A stretch of 8,481 nt of DNA from an uncultured Lysobacter sp. (GCA_946480055.1 CAMLID010000117.1:1-8481); one strand, 5' to 3'. Counted from the stretch's first letter, positions 1 through 6,913 are shown. Translations and numbers: made by a program. Notes: generated by a model not told the origin, from the letters alone.

Positions 1-20
1 TCGACCCGGCCGGAGTTGCG

Positions 21-46
21 TGGTCGCGACTCGCGTCGCTCCTACA
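21..46 (-). repeat. REP-like palindromic unit 1
   Basis: On the minus strand this reads TGTAGGAGCGACGCGAGTCG followed by CGACCA. It contains the small hairpin GCGAC-GCGA-GTCGC (plus-strand positions 26-39) preceded by the tag TGTAGGA. The layout matches the short REP-type repeats I know from Xanthomonadaceae and pseudomonad genomes, which sit between genes and are mobilised by RAYT transposases. A second unit with the same orientation lies about 55 bases away. The match to the family is from memory; the hairpin and tag are seen directly. Confidence 0.6.
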
Positions 47-98
47 GGGAGCGGGAGCCGGATTCTAGTGTTCGGGAATCGTCGCTATCGGCGAGTTC

Positions 99-122
99 TT
101 CGCGGCTTACGCCGCTCCCACA
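99..122 (-). repeat. REP-like palindromic unit 2
   Basis: On the minus strand this reads TGTGGGAGCGGCGTAAGCCG followed by CGAA. The hairpin is GCGGC-GTAA-GCCGC (plus-strand 102-115). The stem bases differ from unit 1 but covary, so pairing is kept. It lies directly downstream of the NRDE-family gene, where REP units often mark the 3' end of a transcript. It shares orientation with unit 1, so the two form a direct pair. Confidence 0.6.
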
Positions 123-139
123 GAAAGCGATGCCGGCGC

Positions 140-931
140 TCAGCCGCGCAGCGGCAACACCGCCGCCGTCTCGCCGCCGGGCGCGGCATCCGGTCCGTAG
201 CGCCTTTCCACGAACACGATCGAATCCGAGCCGACCAGCACGATGGTGCTGCAGCGGGTGCCGTAACGTTCGCCGCGCACGAACGGCGGCGACAGCACGC
301 GTTCGACTTCCAGGCCGACGCCGGTATCGGGCAGTTCCGCATCCGGCGCGGGCGTGGTGTCGGCGAGCGCAGCGAACAGCGGCTGCAGCGCCGCGGCATC
401 GGGCCGGGCCTGTTCGGACGCGGGCGAGTCCAGCCAGGCCGAAAGCGCGCGCGTGGCGTGGCCGCTCTTGGGCCACTGCGCATCGAAGGCACCGTTGGAC
501 ATGGCGTGCACGCCGGGCGCGATCGGGTGTTCGGCGTAGTGCGGGTAGTTGCTGGCGAAGGCCAGCGCCTGTCCGTCCCACAGCACCAGGTTGAAGCGGC
601 CGTAGTCGGGCGCCTGTTCGCGCACCGTCGCCAAAGTCTCGTGCGCGGACGCGTTGCCGCGCACGAAGCCGCGCACCAGCGCGCCGCGCGAACGCGGTGC
701 GGCGTCGGGCGCGAGGCCGGCGCGGACGTTGGTGACCGCGGCCAGGCGCCCGCGCGTGGACACCATCAGCCAGCCGCCACCCTGGACCAGGTCGCGGCCG
801 CCGTAGACGTCGGGAGATTCGGGATCGGGACCGGCCGCGGCGGCAGCGCGCGCATGCGATTCGTCGCGGTTGGCGATCAGGGCGAGCGGGTAGCGCGGAT
901 GGCTACGCCAGGACAAAGCGATCAGGCACAT
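140..931 (-). CDS. NRDE/TANGO2-family protein
   Basis: The product has 263 residues, a usual length for bacterial members of the NRDE (TANGO2, formerly DUF833) family. The family signature is clear: the protein begins MCLI and has Asn-Arg-Asp-Glu at residues 21-24, followed by the conserved stretch GGRDLVQGGGWL (44-55) and TNVR (67-70). The start is set by MCLI, which is nearly invariant in the family, although the Shine-Dalgarno is poor (AGG directly abuts the ATG). No signal peptide or membrane segment is visible, so a cytoplasmic protein is expected. The animal homologue has been linked to Golgi organisation and haem or lipid handling; the bacterial role is not established. It lies 47 bases after the DUF1501 gene on the same strand and may be the last gene of that operon, with a GC-rich hairpin in between. 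Confidence 0.9.
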   Translation of the reverse strand: MCLIALSWRSHPRYPLALIANRDESHARAAAAAGPDPESPDVYGGRDLVQGGGWLMVSTRGRLAAVTNVRAGLAPDAAPRSRGALVRGFVRGNASAHETLATVREQAPDYGRFNLVLWDGQALAFASNYPHYAEHPIAPGVHAMSNGAFDAQWPKSGHATRALSAWLDSPASEQARPDAAALQPLFAALADTTPAPDAELPDTGVGLEVERVLSPPFVRGERYGTRCSTIVLVGSDSIVFVERRYGPDAAPGGETAAVLPLRG

Positions 932-944
932 CCTGCGATGCTAC

Positions 945-973
945 CGCGGACGCGGCCGCTTGCCGCGTCCGCG
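945..973. promoter_or_regulatory. 12-bp GC-only hairpin between two genes
   Basis: CGCGGACGCGGC (945-956) pairs perfectly with GCCGCGTCCGCG (962-973) around the 5-base loop CGCTT. There is no T-tract on either side, so this is not a classical intrinsic terminator. It sits between the DUF1501 stop codon and the NRDE start codon, 13 bases from the latter. In the transcript it could protect the 3' end of the upstream message or limit translation of the NRDE gene. The structure is seen; its role is inferred. Confidence 0.5.
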
Positions 974-978
974 TGCCC

Positions 979-2442
979 TCAACGATGGCGGACGATGCGC
1001 GGATCGCTGAGCAGGCGCGCGAGGTAACCGCGGCGTCCGCTCGAACGCGGCGATTCAGCCTGCGCGTCCGGCGACAGCATCGCCGGTTGCGAGGCCATGC
1101 CCATGCCGGCGCCCTGCAGCGCAAGATCGGTGCCTTGGACGATGCCCAGCGGCGCATAGCCGCTGTAGCCCGGGAACACCGTGCTGAGCTGGTTGTTGCC
1201 CATGCGCCGGACCAGGATTTCCGACAGTACCCGGCGATGGTCGGTGGTCACCGGCACGTCGCCGTAGTACGCCGACAGCGTTTCCGGATTCAGCCCCGGC
1301 CATTGGCCGTAGAAGCGGCGGCCGTTGACCGCGCCGCCCATCACCATCACCGGATTGCCGTAGCCGTGGTCGGTGCCGCGGTTGGCGTTCTCGCGCACGC
1401 GGCGGCCGAACTCCGACTGCACCACCGTGGTCACGCGCGACAGGTGACCGCTGGCGGCGAGTTCGTTGTGGAATGCGGCCAGCGCCGCCGAGAGTTCGGC
1501 GATCTTGTTCTGGTAGAAGTGATAGCCGCTACCGGCGCTGCCCTGGCCGTCGTGGGTGTCCCAGCCGCCCAGGTCGAGGGTGGCGTAGCGCAGGCCGAGG
1601 TTGAAGCGGATCGATTGCGCGATGGTCCACAGTTGTTCGGCGAAATTGCCGGTCGGCCAGTTCGCCGGCAGCGGTGCGTAGGTCTGCTGCGCGATCACCC
1701 GCAGCGAACCGTCGGCGCGCTGGCCGCCGATCTCCAGGCCGGTGTTGCCGTTCCACATCGAGGCCAGGGTTTCGTTGACGCCGCGCAGGCCCGCGGGCGA
1801 ATCGGAGCGGGTCTTCTGCCACTGCCAGGCGCCGGAATCGAGCGCGAAATCCGACGGCCGCCCCATGGTCAGCGCGCGGGTGGTGCCGTTGAGGTTGGCC
1901 GGCTGGCGGCTGTTCACCGCCAGCGCCGGCATGGGCTCGGAGCCGCTGGTGCCGGGCTGGGTGTTCATCGCACGCGCCAGCCAGCCCACGCCGCCGCCCT
2001 GGCCGGGCGTGCCCAGGTCGATCGACAGCTGGGCGTCGAAATGGCTGCGCGTGACCGAGGTCAGCAGGCCGCAGGCGTGCACGATCGCGAGCTGGCCGGT
2101 GTTCCAGACGTCGCGCAGGCCGGTCGCCGACGGATGCAGGCCGAAGCCGGTGCCTGCGCCGCCGGCCAGGGTCAGCGGCAGCGCGCCGTAGGTGCCGCTG
2201 GTGGCGATCTGCAGCGCCGGGCGCGCCTGTTCGTAGAACGTGCGGTCGCTGCCGTCGACCGGCACCACCAGGTTGAGGCCGTCCATGCCGCCGCGCAGGA
2301 ACAGGAACACCACGGTGTCGTGCGCGTTGGCGGCCGCTTCGGCGTCGCTGGAGAACAGCAGGGTCGGGCCGACTGCGCCGACCGCGGCGGTGGCGGCGCA
2401 GGCCTTGAGGAAGTGACGGCGGCTGAGGGTGATCGAAGGCAT
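979..2442 (-). CDS. DUF1501 protein, Tat-exported
   Basis: The 487-residue product starts with a textbook twin-arginine signal: SRRHFLK at residues 7-13, a hydrophobic run to about 31, and a likely cleavage near AEA (34-36). Export of a folded protein through Tat is therefore expected. The mature part carries the DUF1501 hallmarks: FLRGGMDGLN (48-57), GGWDTH (292-297), QSEFGRR (342-348) and GTDHG (356-360). DUF1501 proteins belong to the alkaline-phosphatase/sulfatase-like fold superfamily; their substrate is unknown, and the conserved Asp/His residues are compatible with metal binding. The tail after about residue 430 is Gly/Ala- and Ser/Arg-rich and less characteristic. The start is supported by a good Shine-Dalgarno (GAGGAA, 6 bases away) that overlaps the stop codon of the DUF1800 gene upstream, so the two are likely translationally coupled and act together. 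Confidence 0.93.
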   Translation of the reverse strand: MPSITLSRRHFLKACAATAAVGAVGPTLLFSSDAEAAANAHDTVVFLFLRGGMDGLNLVVPVDGSDRTFYEQARPALQIATSGTYGALPLTLAGGAGTGFGLHPSATGLRDVWNTGQLAIVHACGLLTSVTRSHFDAQLSIDLGTPGQGGGVGWLARAMNTQPGTSGSEPMPALAVNSRQPANLNGTTRALTMGRPSDFALDSGAWQWQKTRSDSPAGLRGVNETLASMWNGNTGLEIGGQRADGSLRVIAQQTYAPLPANWPTGNFAEQLWTIAQSIRFNLGLRYATLDLGGWDTHDGQGSAGSGYHFYQNKIAELSAALAAFHNELAASGHLSRVTTVVQSEFGRRVRENANRGTDHGYGNPVMVMGGAVNGRRFYGQWPGLNPETLSAYYGDVPVTTDHRRVLSEILVRRMGNNQLSTVFPGYSGYAPLGIVQGTDLALQGAGMGMASQPAMLSPDAQAESPRSSGRRGYLARLLSDPRIVRHR

Positions 2443-2448
2443 GGCGGG

Positions 2449-2454
2449 TTCCTC
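2449..2454 (-). promoter_or_regulatory. Ribosome binding site of DUF1501 gene, overlapping upstream stop
   Basis: Minus-strand GAGGAA lies 6 bases before the ATG at 2442. Its first bases are part of the DUF1800 TGA stop (2455-2453), so a ribosome ending the DUF1800 gene stops on the binding site of the next gene. This supports a strict operon pairing and fixes the DUF1501 start. Confidence 0.7.
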
Positions 2455-4270
2455 AGCGGCTCAGGAATTCGGGCGTCATCAACACCAGCGACACCATGCT
2501 GCGCAGGCGTTGCTGGTTGTAGTGGCGCTTGAGGTCGGTGCCGGCCCAGGTGTCGGTGTCGGTGATCACGTAGGTCGCCGGATCGCCGTTCTGAACCATG
2601 AAGGCGATCAGCGACTGGCGCCGCGCCGCGTCGGGCAGGTAGCCGAGCAGGCGCCGGCACCAGTAGTCGACCAGGTTGGGCGCGGTCCAGCTGGCGACTT
2701 CGCTGCGGCTGAGCTGCAGGATCGGCAGCAGCGGCACGCTGGTGTCGCTGGTCTCGGTGAGCCAGTTGAGCATCTTCCAGGTGGTCGCGTAGGTGCTCGC
2801 GCCCGACCAGGCCAGGCCGGTGTCGGGGTAACCGTTCGGCGCCGGCCAGTCGTAGGGCGCATGGCCGCTGAAGCCGAAGCGGTAGAGGAAGTCGTCGGAC
2901 TTGGAATGCGCCGGGCGCAGGGTCCAGTCGCTGCCGGCCGCGCGCATCGCCGCGACGATGGCCTCGAACGGGCGCCGGTTCTTCTGCCCCCAGGCGTTGC
3001 TGAAAGCGCTGGAGTTGAGAATGTGGCGCAGCACGTGCTCGATCTGGTTCGGGCTCTGCCAGTGCTGGCGGAACACCGCCGCGGCCGAGGCGACCAGGTC
3101 CGGCGGCGGCGTGTCGTTGACGAAACGCCGCACCAGCTTGGCGCAGACGAAGCGGGCGACGCCGGGATGGCTGGCGAGGCGGTCGAGCACGTCGCGGCCG
3201 TCCTTCATCGCCGGCTGCTCGGGATTGAGCAGGCGGCCGAGCACGAACTTCGGACCCGCGTCGTGCCAGGCCTGGCGATAGACGAAGGTGCCGTCGTTCT
3301 CGGTCGGGTACTGCCAGTGCGCGTTCTTCAGGCTCCAGCCGGTGAACGCCGACGCGGTCTCGTAGACGTCGATGTCGGTGTAGCCGGACGGGTAGGCGGC
3401 GTCTTCGGGATCCGGCGGCACCAGGAAGGGATCGGTGAAGCCCAGGTAGCGGCCGGCGCCGAGGGTGTGCAGCTCCAGCAGCTCGCGTGCCCAGTTCTCG
3501 TTCGGGCCGGAGCGGCTGTTGGAGACGTTGTCGAGATAGAACAGCATCGACGGGCTGCAGGCCACGTCCTCGAGCAGGGTGCGGAAATTGCCGAACGCCG
3601 ACTTGCGCAGCACGTCGCGGTCGTAATGCACGTACACCGGGCCGGAGGAGAAGTCGTTGGCGGTGACGTTGAAGTGGTCGTGCCAGAAATTGACCATCAC
3701 CTCGCGCAACTGGCGCTTGGAATAGGTCGCGCGCACGAAGGCCGCGCGCTGGATCTCCCAGGCCGGGCGCATGCGCACGTCGTGGGCCGGATCGGGCACC
3801 ACGTGGTCCGCCCACAGCTGGGTCAGCGACTTGCCCAGCGTGGTGTAGCCGGCCGCGCTCAGTCGCGCCTCTACCGCGCTGTCGTCGATCGCGGTCCAGT
3901 CCAGCTGCCAGTCGATGTAGTTCTGCAGGCGCTGGGCGTCGTTCGAGCCCAGACCGTTGAATTCCGACAACGCCGTTGGCGTGACGCCGTAGCTCATGTT
4001 GTTGAGCGCGCGGATCGCCAGACCGGGGCGGGCGAGGGTGACCAACTGCGCCTGCGAGTCGCGCGCCATCGACGGCCCGCCGGCCATCTGCGGCGCATCG
4101 TCGCTCCATGTCGCCGCTGCGGGCTGCGCCGCGGCGATCGCGGCCTCTTGAACTTCCTGCGCACGCGCGGAGTTCTCGAACCGCTGCGGCCGGATCCAAC
4201 GACCCTTGCCGTAACGGCGGAACAGGTGCGACTGCGCCAACGCCCGCTCGCGCCTGGCTTTGCGATTCAT
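2453..4270 (-). CDS. DUF1800 protein
   Basis: The product has 605 residues and the known DUF1800 features: VNFWHDHFNV (193-202), MLFYLDN (242-248) and NENWARELLELHTLG (257-271), then a long helical C-terminal half. The biochemical role is unknown; DUF1800 genes are very often next to DUF1501 genes, as here, and the two are presumed to work together. The start at 4270 is well supported: GGGGA lies about 7 bases upstream, and reading further upstream in frame meets a stop (about 25 codons away) with no other ATG or GTG. The N-terminus (MNRKARRERALAQSH...) is strongly basic and has no hydrophobic signal segment. So the protein carries no visible export signal although its partner has a Tat signal; it may stay in the cytoplasm or be exported as a passenger. 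That last point is inference. Confidence 0.92.
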   Translation of the reverse strand: MNRKARRERALAQSHLFRRYGKGRWIRPQRFENSARAQEVQEAAIAAAQPAAATWSDDAPQMAGGPSMARDSQAQLVTLARPGLAIRALNNMSYGVTPTALSEFNGLGSNDAQRLQNYIDWQLDWTAIDDSAVEARLSAAGYTTLGKSLTQLWADHVVPDPAHDVRMRPAWEIQRAAFVRATYSKRQLREVMVNFWHDHFNVTANDFSSGPVYVHYDRDVLRKSAFGNFRTLLEDVACSPSMLFYLDNVSNSRSGPNENWARELLELHTLGAGRYLGFTDPFLVPPDPEDAAYPSGYTDIDVYETASAFTGWSLKNAHWQYPTENDGTFVYRQAWHDAGPKFVLGRLLNPEQPAMKDGRDVLDRLASHPGVARFVCAKLVRRFVNDTPPPDLVASAAAVFRQHWQSPNQIEHVLRHILNSSAFSNAWGQKNRRPFEAIVAAMRAAGSDWTLRPAHSKSDDFLYRFGFSGHAPYDWPAPNGYPDTGLAWSGASTYATTWKMLNWLTETSDTSVPLLPILQLSRSEVASWTAPNLVDYWCRRLLGYLPDAARRQSLIAFMVQNGDPATYVITDTDTWAGTDLKRHYNQQRLRSMVSLVLMTPEFLSR

Positions 4271-4921
4271 GACGGATTCCCCGGGACTTCCCCTTTGTCC
4301 AGCAGTATCCGGGCTAGGTGCGACGGGGGAACGCGAATGTAGTCACAGAAATGGTGTCGTTCGGCTGTCACTTGGCTAAGGACGCGATGCGCGAGGCCAA
4401 GCGATTGTTTGAGCTTGCCGGCTGGATGTGGTGGATGGCCGTTCGCGAAGCGTTTTGGTGCGGGCGCGAAAGTTTGCGTCCTACGCGTGACTCGCCGAAA
4501 CCCAAGCTCCACCCGACCAGATCCAACCGCGACACTTTTTGCTCGGCCGCAAAGCGCGATGCTTTGCGTCCGCCAGGCACAAAGGCCGGCTCGCAACCCT
4601 TTTTGAATCAAGCGAAAAGCGTTTTGCCCGGCACGAGCGCGCGAAGGCTCGGGCGCCGGGCTTTGAGCTCCGCGAATTCAGGGCGCGAATTGCGGCTAGC
4701 GAAAGTCGGCGCTGCACGAACGAAAGAATTCGCTCGAAGGTCGGGATGCGCGAAGCGGCGCTTGGGACTCGGAAAGCCGCGGCTGGGACGCAACGGCCGG
4801 AGGGCCGGACTGGAAAGTCTCGGGGTCCGCACGATTTGCTCCAGGCGCGGGGCATTTCGCTTTGCGCCTGGGAATAATCGAGACGAGCGTGAGACCTATC
4901 GACTCAACAGCGGAGGCGATC
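4271..4921. other. Gene-poor, hairpin-rich intergenic region
   Basis: I find no convincing gene here: the open frames on both strands are Arg/Ser/Ala-rich, lack family motifs and overlap one another. Three inverted repeats are visible: CGCAAAGC/GCTTTGCG (4548-4568, 5-base loop), an interrupted stem GCCCGGC+CGAGC with GCTCG+GCCGGGC (4626-4661), and CCAGGCGC/GCGCCTGG (4841-4871, 15-base loop). Related words such as GCGCGAA recur. The part near 4271-4345 should contain the promoter of the DUF1800 operon, but I see no clear -10/-35 pair. The rest resembles dispersed intergenic repeats that I believe occur in Lysobacter, which I cannot confirm without a genome search. Confidence 0.5.
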
Positions 4922-5002
4922 ATGCCCACTCCCGGCTTTCCCTGCCTGGCGATTCCACTGCGCAGCGCGGCTCACCGCCCCGTGACTCGGTTCCTTCACT
5001 GA
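4922..5002 (+). CDS. Possible 26-residue small ORF
   Basis: An ATG at 4922 has a good Shine-Dalgarno (GGAGG at 4912-4916, 5 bases away) and opens a 26-codon frame ending in TGA at 5002. The predicted peptide, MPTPGFPCLAIPLRSAAHRP and six more residues, has no motif that I recognise. Its end overlaps the last codons of the LysR gene on the other strand by 7 bases. The only support is the binding site plus start; chance is quite possible in GC-rich DNA. Confidence 0.15.
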   Translation: MPTPGFPCLAIPLRSAAHRPVTRFLH

Positions 5003-5835
5003 AAGGCCAGCGTGAGAACGCGCAATGCATCGCGCGTTCGCCGATCGCTGAGGTTGCTGTAGAGCATCACGTCCTGCGAGCGAATCGGCGGCAGCGACAG
5101 GAGCCCGCTGACGTCGATCGTGCCCGGCGGCGCCGCGCGCCGGGCCAGCACCGCCACCGCGAGGCCGGCGACTGCGGCGGCGCCCAGGATCGCGGCGCCC
5201 TTGCCGACGAAGACTTCGCGCCATTCGATGCCCGCCCGGTCGAGCGCGCGTACCGCCTCGATGCGGATGCGGCACGACTCGCCTTGCGTCGCCAGCGGCA
5301 ACGACTGGCCGGCGCGCGGCTCCCAGTCGGCCGCCGCGAACCATGAAAAGGATTCCGCGTACACAATCTTGCCCCGCTTGCCGCGATCCTCGGGGCGCAG
5401 CACCAACACGGCGTCGAGTTCTCCCTGTTCCAGGCCTCGCATCAGTTCGTTGGTGCCGGCGATGCGCATCTCGACCAGTAGATTCGGATCGTGGTCCCGC
5501 ATCCGCCGCAACAGAAACGGAAGTTCGCTGCCGACCAGTTGTTGGTTGATGCCGATCGCCAAGCGGCGCTGTTCGGTCTCGAAGGCGGCGGCCGCGCGGT
5601 CGTGGGACGACACCAGTTCGCGCGCCACGCCGAGAAAGGCCAGTCCCTCGACCGACAGGCGAACATGCCGCGGCGTGCGTTCCAGCAGGCGGCGGCCGAG
5701 TTGCCCTTCCAGGCGCCCCAGCTTGAGGCTGACGGCGGACTGGGTGGTACCCAGCACGTCGGCTGCCCGGGTGAAGCTCTGCAAGTCGGCGGCCAGCAGG
5801 AAAGCCCTGACCGCGTCCACGTCCATCGCCTTCAT
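4996..5835 (-). CDS. LysR-family transcriptional regulator
   Basis: The 279-residue product has the LysR layout: a winged helix-turn-helix at about 5-64 (AFLLAADLQSFTRAADVLGT, then TQSAVSLKLGRLEGQLGRRL) and a periplasmic-binding-like effector domain from about 90 to the end. The frame stays open upstream to 6066, but that extension would run into the divergent gene and has no LysR homology, so I place the start at 5835; the ATG at 5826 is the alternative. Neither has a clear Shine-Dalgarno. The gene is divergent from the lipocalin-like gene with 112 bases between them, the classical arrangement for a LysR protein that controls its neighbour and itself. The length is slightly below the usual 290-320. 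The effector is unknown; given the neighbours, an aromatic-type compound is possible but unproven. Confidence 0.92.
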   Translation of the reverse strand: MKAMDVDAVRAFLLAADLQSFTRAADVLGTTQSAVSLKLGRLEGQLGRRLLERTPRHVRLSVEGLAFLGVARELVSSHDRAAAAFETEQRRLAIGINQQLVGSELPFLLRRMRDHDPNLLVEMRIAGTNELMRGLEQGELDAVLVLRPEDRGKRGKIVYAESFSWFAAADWEPRAGQSLPLATQGESCRIRIEAVRALDRAGIEWREVFVGKGAAILGAAAVAGLAVAVLARRAAPPGTIDVSGLLSLPPIRSQDVMLYSNLSDRRTRDALRVLTLAFQ

Positions 5836-5861
5836 ATGGGTAGATTCGATTTTGAAATGAC

Positions 5862-5892
5862 AGATATCTTTGTAAATGCATTTCTCATATCT
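5862..5892. promoter_or_regulatory. Candidate LysR operator in divergent promoter region
   Basis: In an otherwise GC-rich window this gap is AT-rich and dense in symmetry. It has the perfect palindrome AGATATCT (5862-5869), the perfect palindrome AAATGCATTT (5874-5883), and a second ATATCT (5887-5892) repeated 23 bases after the first, about two helical turns. The cluster overlaps the candidate lysR promoter. This is what a LysR binding region with more than one site would look like; binding itself is inferred. Confidence 0.4.
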
Positions 5893-5897
5893 ATCAA
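5869..5897 (-). promoter_or_regulatory. Candidate sigma70 promoter of the LysR gene
   Basis: On the minus strand TTGATA (5897-5892, five of six to the -35 consensus) is followed after exactly 17 bases by TACAAA (5874-5869, four of six to the -10 consensus). Transcription would begin near 5862, giving a leader of about 27 bases before the ATG at 5835. The overlap with the palindromes fits autorepression. Confidence 0.4.
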
Positions 5898-5947
5898 GCG
5901 GCCTAGGATGGTGCCGGTCGATCCCCGATCCATAAGGACTCACCGCG

Positions 5948-6442
5948 ATGAAACTACAGACCGGCGCACTCGTCGCAATGCTGGCGGGAATGGCCGCGCG
6001 TGACGCGCAAGTGCCCGCACACGTGTTCCCACTGCAAGGCACCTGGACCCTTGTGGCCGCCGACAAGGTCTTGCCGAATGGCGAGACGACGCGGGACTAC
6101 GGCGAGAACCCGAAGGGCAGGCTCGTCGTCGATGCCGAGGGACGGTATTCGCTGCAAATCTTCAAGTCCGAACGCCCGCATTTCTCCAGCGACAGCAAGG
6201 CCGATGGCAGCGTCGACGAATTCAGGTCAGCGGTCATGGGCAGCAGTACCCACTACGGGACGATAGCGATCGACGAACGCGCAGGGATGCTGGTGTTCTC
6301 GATCGAAGGCTCGTCCTTCCCCAACTGGGAAGGCACGACCCAGAGGCGCCAGTACAAGCTGAACGGCGCCGAGCTGCGTTACGAGGTGCCGCCCCGGGCA
6401 GATGGAAGCATCCCGGTTTCCGTGTGGCGCCGGCTTGACTAA
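5948..6442 (+). CDS. Lipocalin-like domain protein
   Basis: The 164-residue product matches the small lipocalin-like family (Lipocalin_5 type): LQGTWTLVAADK (29-40), then NPKGRLVVDAEGRYSLQIFK (54-73) and a C-terminal beta strand ending VSVWRRLD. These form a compact beta-barrel; members are usually thought to bind small hydrophobic ligands, but no function is settled. The first 23 or so residues (MKLQTGALVAMLAGMA...) resemble a short signal peptide with a weak hydrophobic core and a possible cut after ARDA (17-20), so a periplasmic location is possible. AAGGA at 5934-5938 lies 9 bases before the ATG and supports this start. It is divergent from the LysR gene and followed after 67 bases by the isomerase-like gene on the same strand, so both are likely in one unit under LysR control. 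Confidence 0.8.
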   Translation: MKLQTGALVAMLAGMAARDAQVPAHVFPLQGTWTLVAADKVLPNGETTRDYGENPKGRLVVDAEGRYSLQIFKSERPHFSSDSKADGSVDEFRSAVMGSSTHYGTIAIDERAGMLVFSIEGSSFPNWEGTTQRRQYKLNGAELRYEVPPRADGSIPVSVWRRLD

Positions 6443-6509
6443 GCCCTCACGCACTTCCGTTTCGGGGGCGATCGCGCCCTCGACTCATGCCTCAACCGAT
6501 GGAGCCATC

Positions 6510-6875
6510 ATGCCGCACTTCGTGGTCGACTGTTCGCGGGGACTGCTTCGGATCCACAACCAAGAATCGATCATCGCCAGACTGCATCGGGCGGTGAGTT
6601 CATTGGGATTGTTCGAGGAATCGGACATCAAGATTCGCGTCCACCCCTTCGAAACCTATGCCGTCGGCGGCGGACGGGAGGACTTCATCCACACCTTCGC
6701 CTGGATCATGCAGGGGCGCAGTGTCGAGCAACGCGTTGCCTTGTCGAAGGCCATCGTCAGCGAGCTGGCCGAGATGTTTCCACGACTTCCCCGCATTGCC
6801 GCGAACATCGCCGAGTTCGAGCAGGCGACCTATTTCAATCGAGCAATGATCCCGAAGCCATTGCGGAACGGATAA
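6510..6875 (+). CDS. 5-carboxymethyl-2-hydroxymuconate isomerase-like tautomerase
   Basis: The 121-residue product resembles 5-carboxymethyl-2-hydroxymuconate delta-isomerase (CHMI, HpaF family) in length and sequence. It begins MPHFVVDCS, so that removal of Met exposes the catalytic N-terminal Pro of the tautomerase superfamily, and it has the following IRVHPFETY-like segment (42-50) and GRSVEQR (69-75). CHMI acts in homoprotocatechuate degradation, shifting a double bond in the ring-cleavage product. No other gene of that pathway is in this window, so the true substrate may differ. The frame is open upstream to 6402, but the ATG at 6510 has a good Shine-Dalgarno (GGAG, 5 bases away) and yields the essential Pro-2, so that start is firm. 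A terminator follows 10 bases after the stop. Confidence 0.85.
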   Translation: MPHFVVDCSRGLLRIHNQESIIARLHRAVSSLGLFEESDIKIRVHPFETYAVGGGREDFIHTFAWIMQGRSVEQRVALSKAIVSELAEMFPRLPRIAANIAEFEQATYFNRAMIPKPLRNG

Positions 6876-6885
6876 ACAGGCACAA

Positions 6886-6913
6886 AAAAGCCTGCGATCG
6901 CTCGCAGGCTTTT
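6886..6913. terminator. Strong bidirectional intrinsic terminator
   Basis: AAAAGCCTGCGA (6886-6897) pairs perfectly with TCGCAGGCTTTT (6902-6913) around the loop TCGC, giving a 12-bp stem. On the plus strand it is followed by TTTTGATTTTG and ends the lipocalin/isomerase unit; on the minus strand it is followed by six T and would end transcription coming from the Pycsar genes. Confidence 0.9.

Noticed and set aside
20..1027. Plus-strand open frame (335 codons) opposite the NRDE gene
   Set aside because: The opposite strand carries a clear NRDE-family protein; this product has no recognisable features.
973..2532. Long plus-strand open frame (519 codons) opposite the DUF1501 gene
   Set aside because: Its Arg/Ala/Gly/Val-rich product has no family motif and lies entirely antisense to a clear DUF1501 gene; such frames are normal in GC-rich DNA.
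2172..4199. Minus-strand open frame (675 codons) in another frame across the DUF1800 gene
   Set aside because: It is Arg/Ala/Pro-rich, lacks motifs and overlaps the true reading frame on the same strand.
2429..4342. Long plus-strand open frame (637 codons) opposite the DUF1800 gene
   Set aside because: It is antisense to a gene with clear DUF1800 motifs and its composition (Gly/Arg/His/Val) is that of a shadow frame.
4481..4855. Minus-strand frame (124 codons) in the intergenic gap
   Set aside because: It is Arg/Ser/Ala-rich without motifs and overlaps several other frames of the same kind; more likely translated repeat sequence than a gene.
4318..5346. Plus-strand open frame (342 codons) across the intergenic gap and LysR end
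   Set aside because: It runs antisense into the LysR gene, lacks a good binding site and its low-complexity product changes character along its length.
5836..6066. Upstream extension of the LysR protein by 77 residues
   Set aside because: It would overlap the divergent lipocalin-like gene and its promoter region, and the LysR domain starts right after the ATG at 5835.
6402..6509. Upstream extension of the isomerase-like protein by 36 residues
   Set aside because: It would bury the catalytic N-terminal Pro and overlap the preceding gene; the ATG at 6510 has a good binding site.
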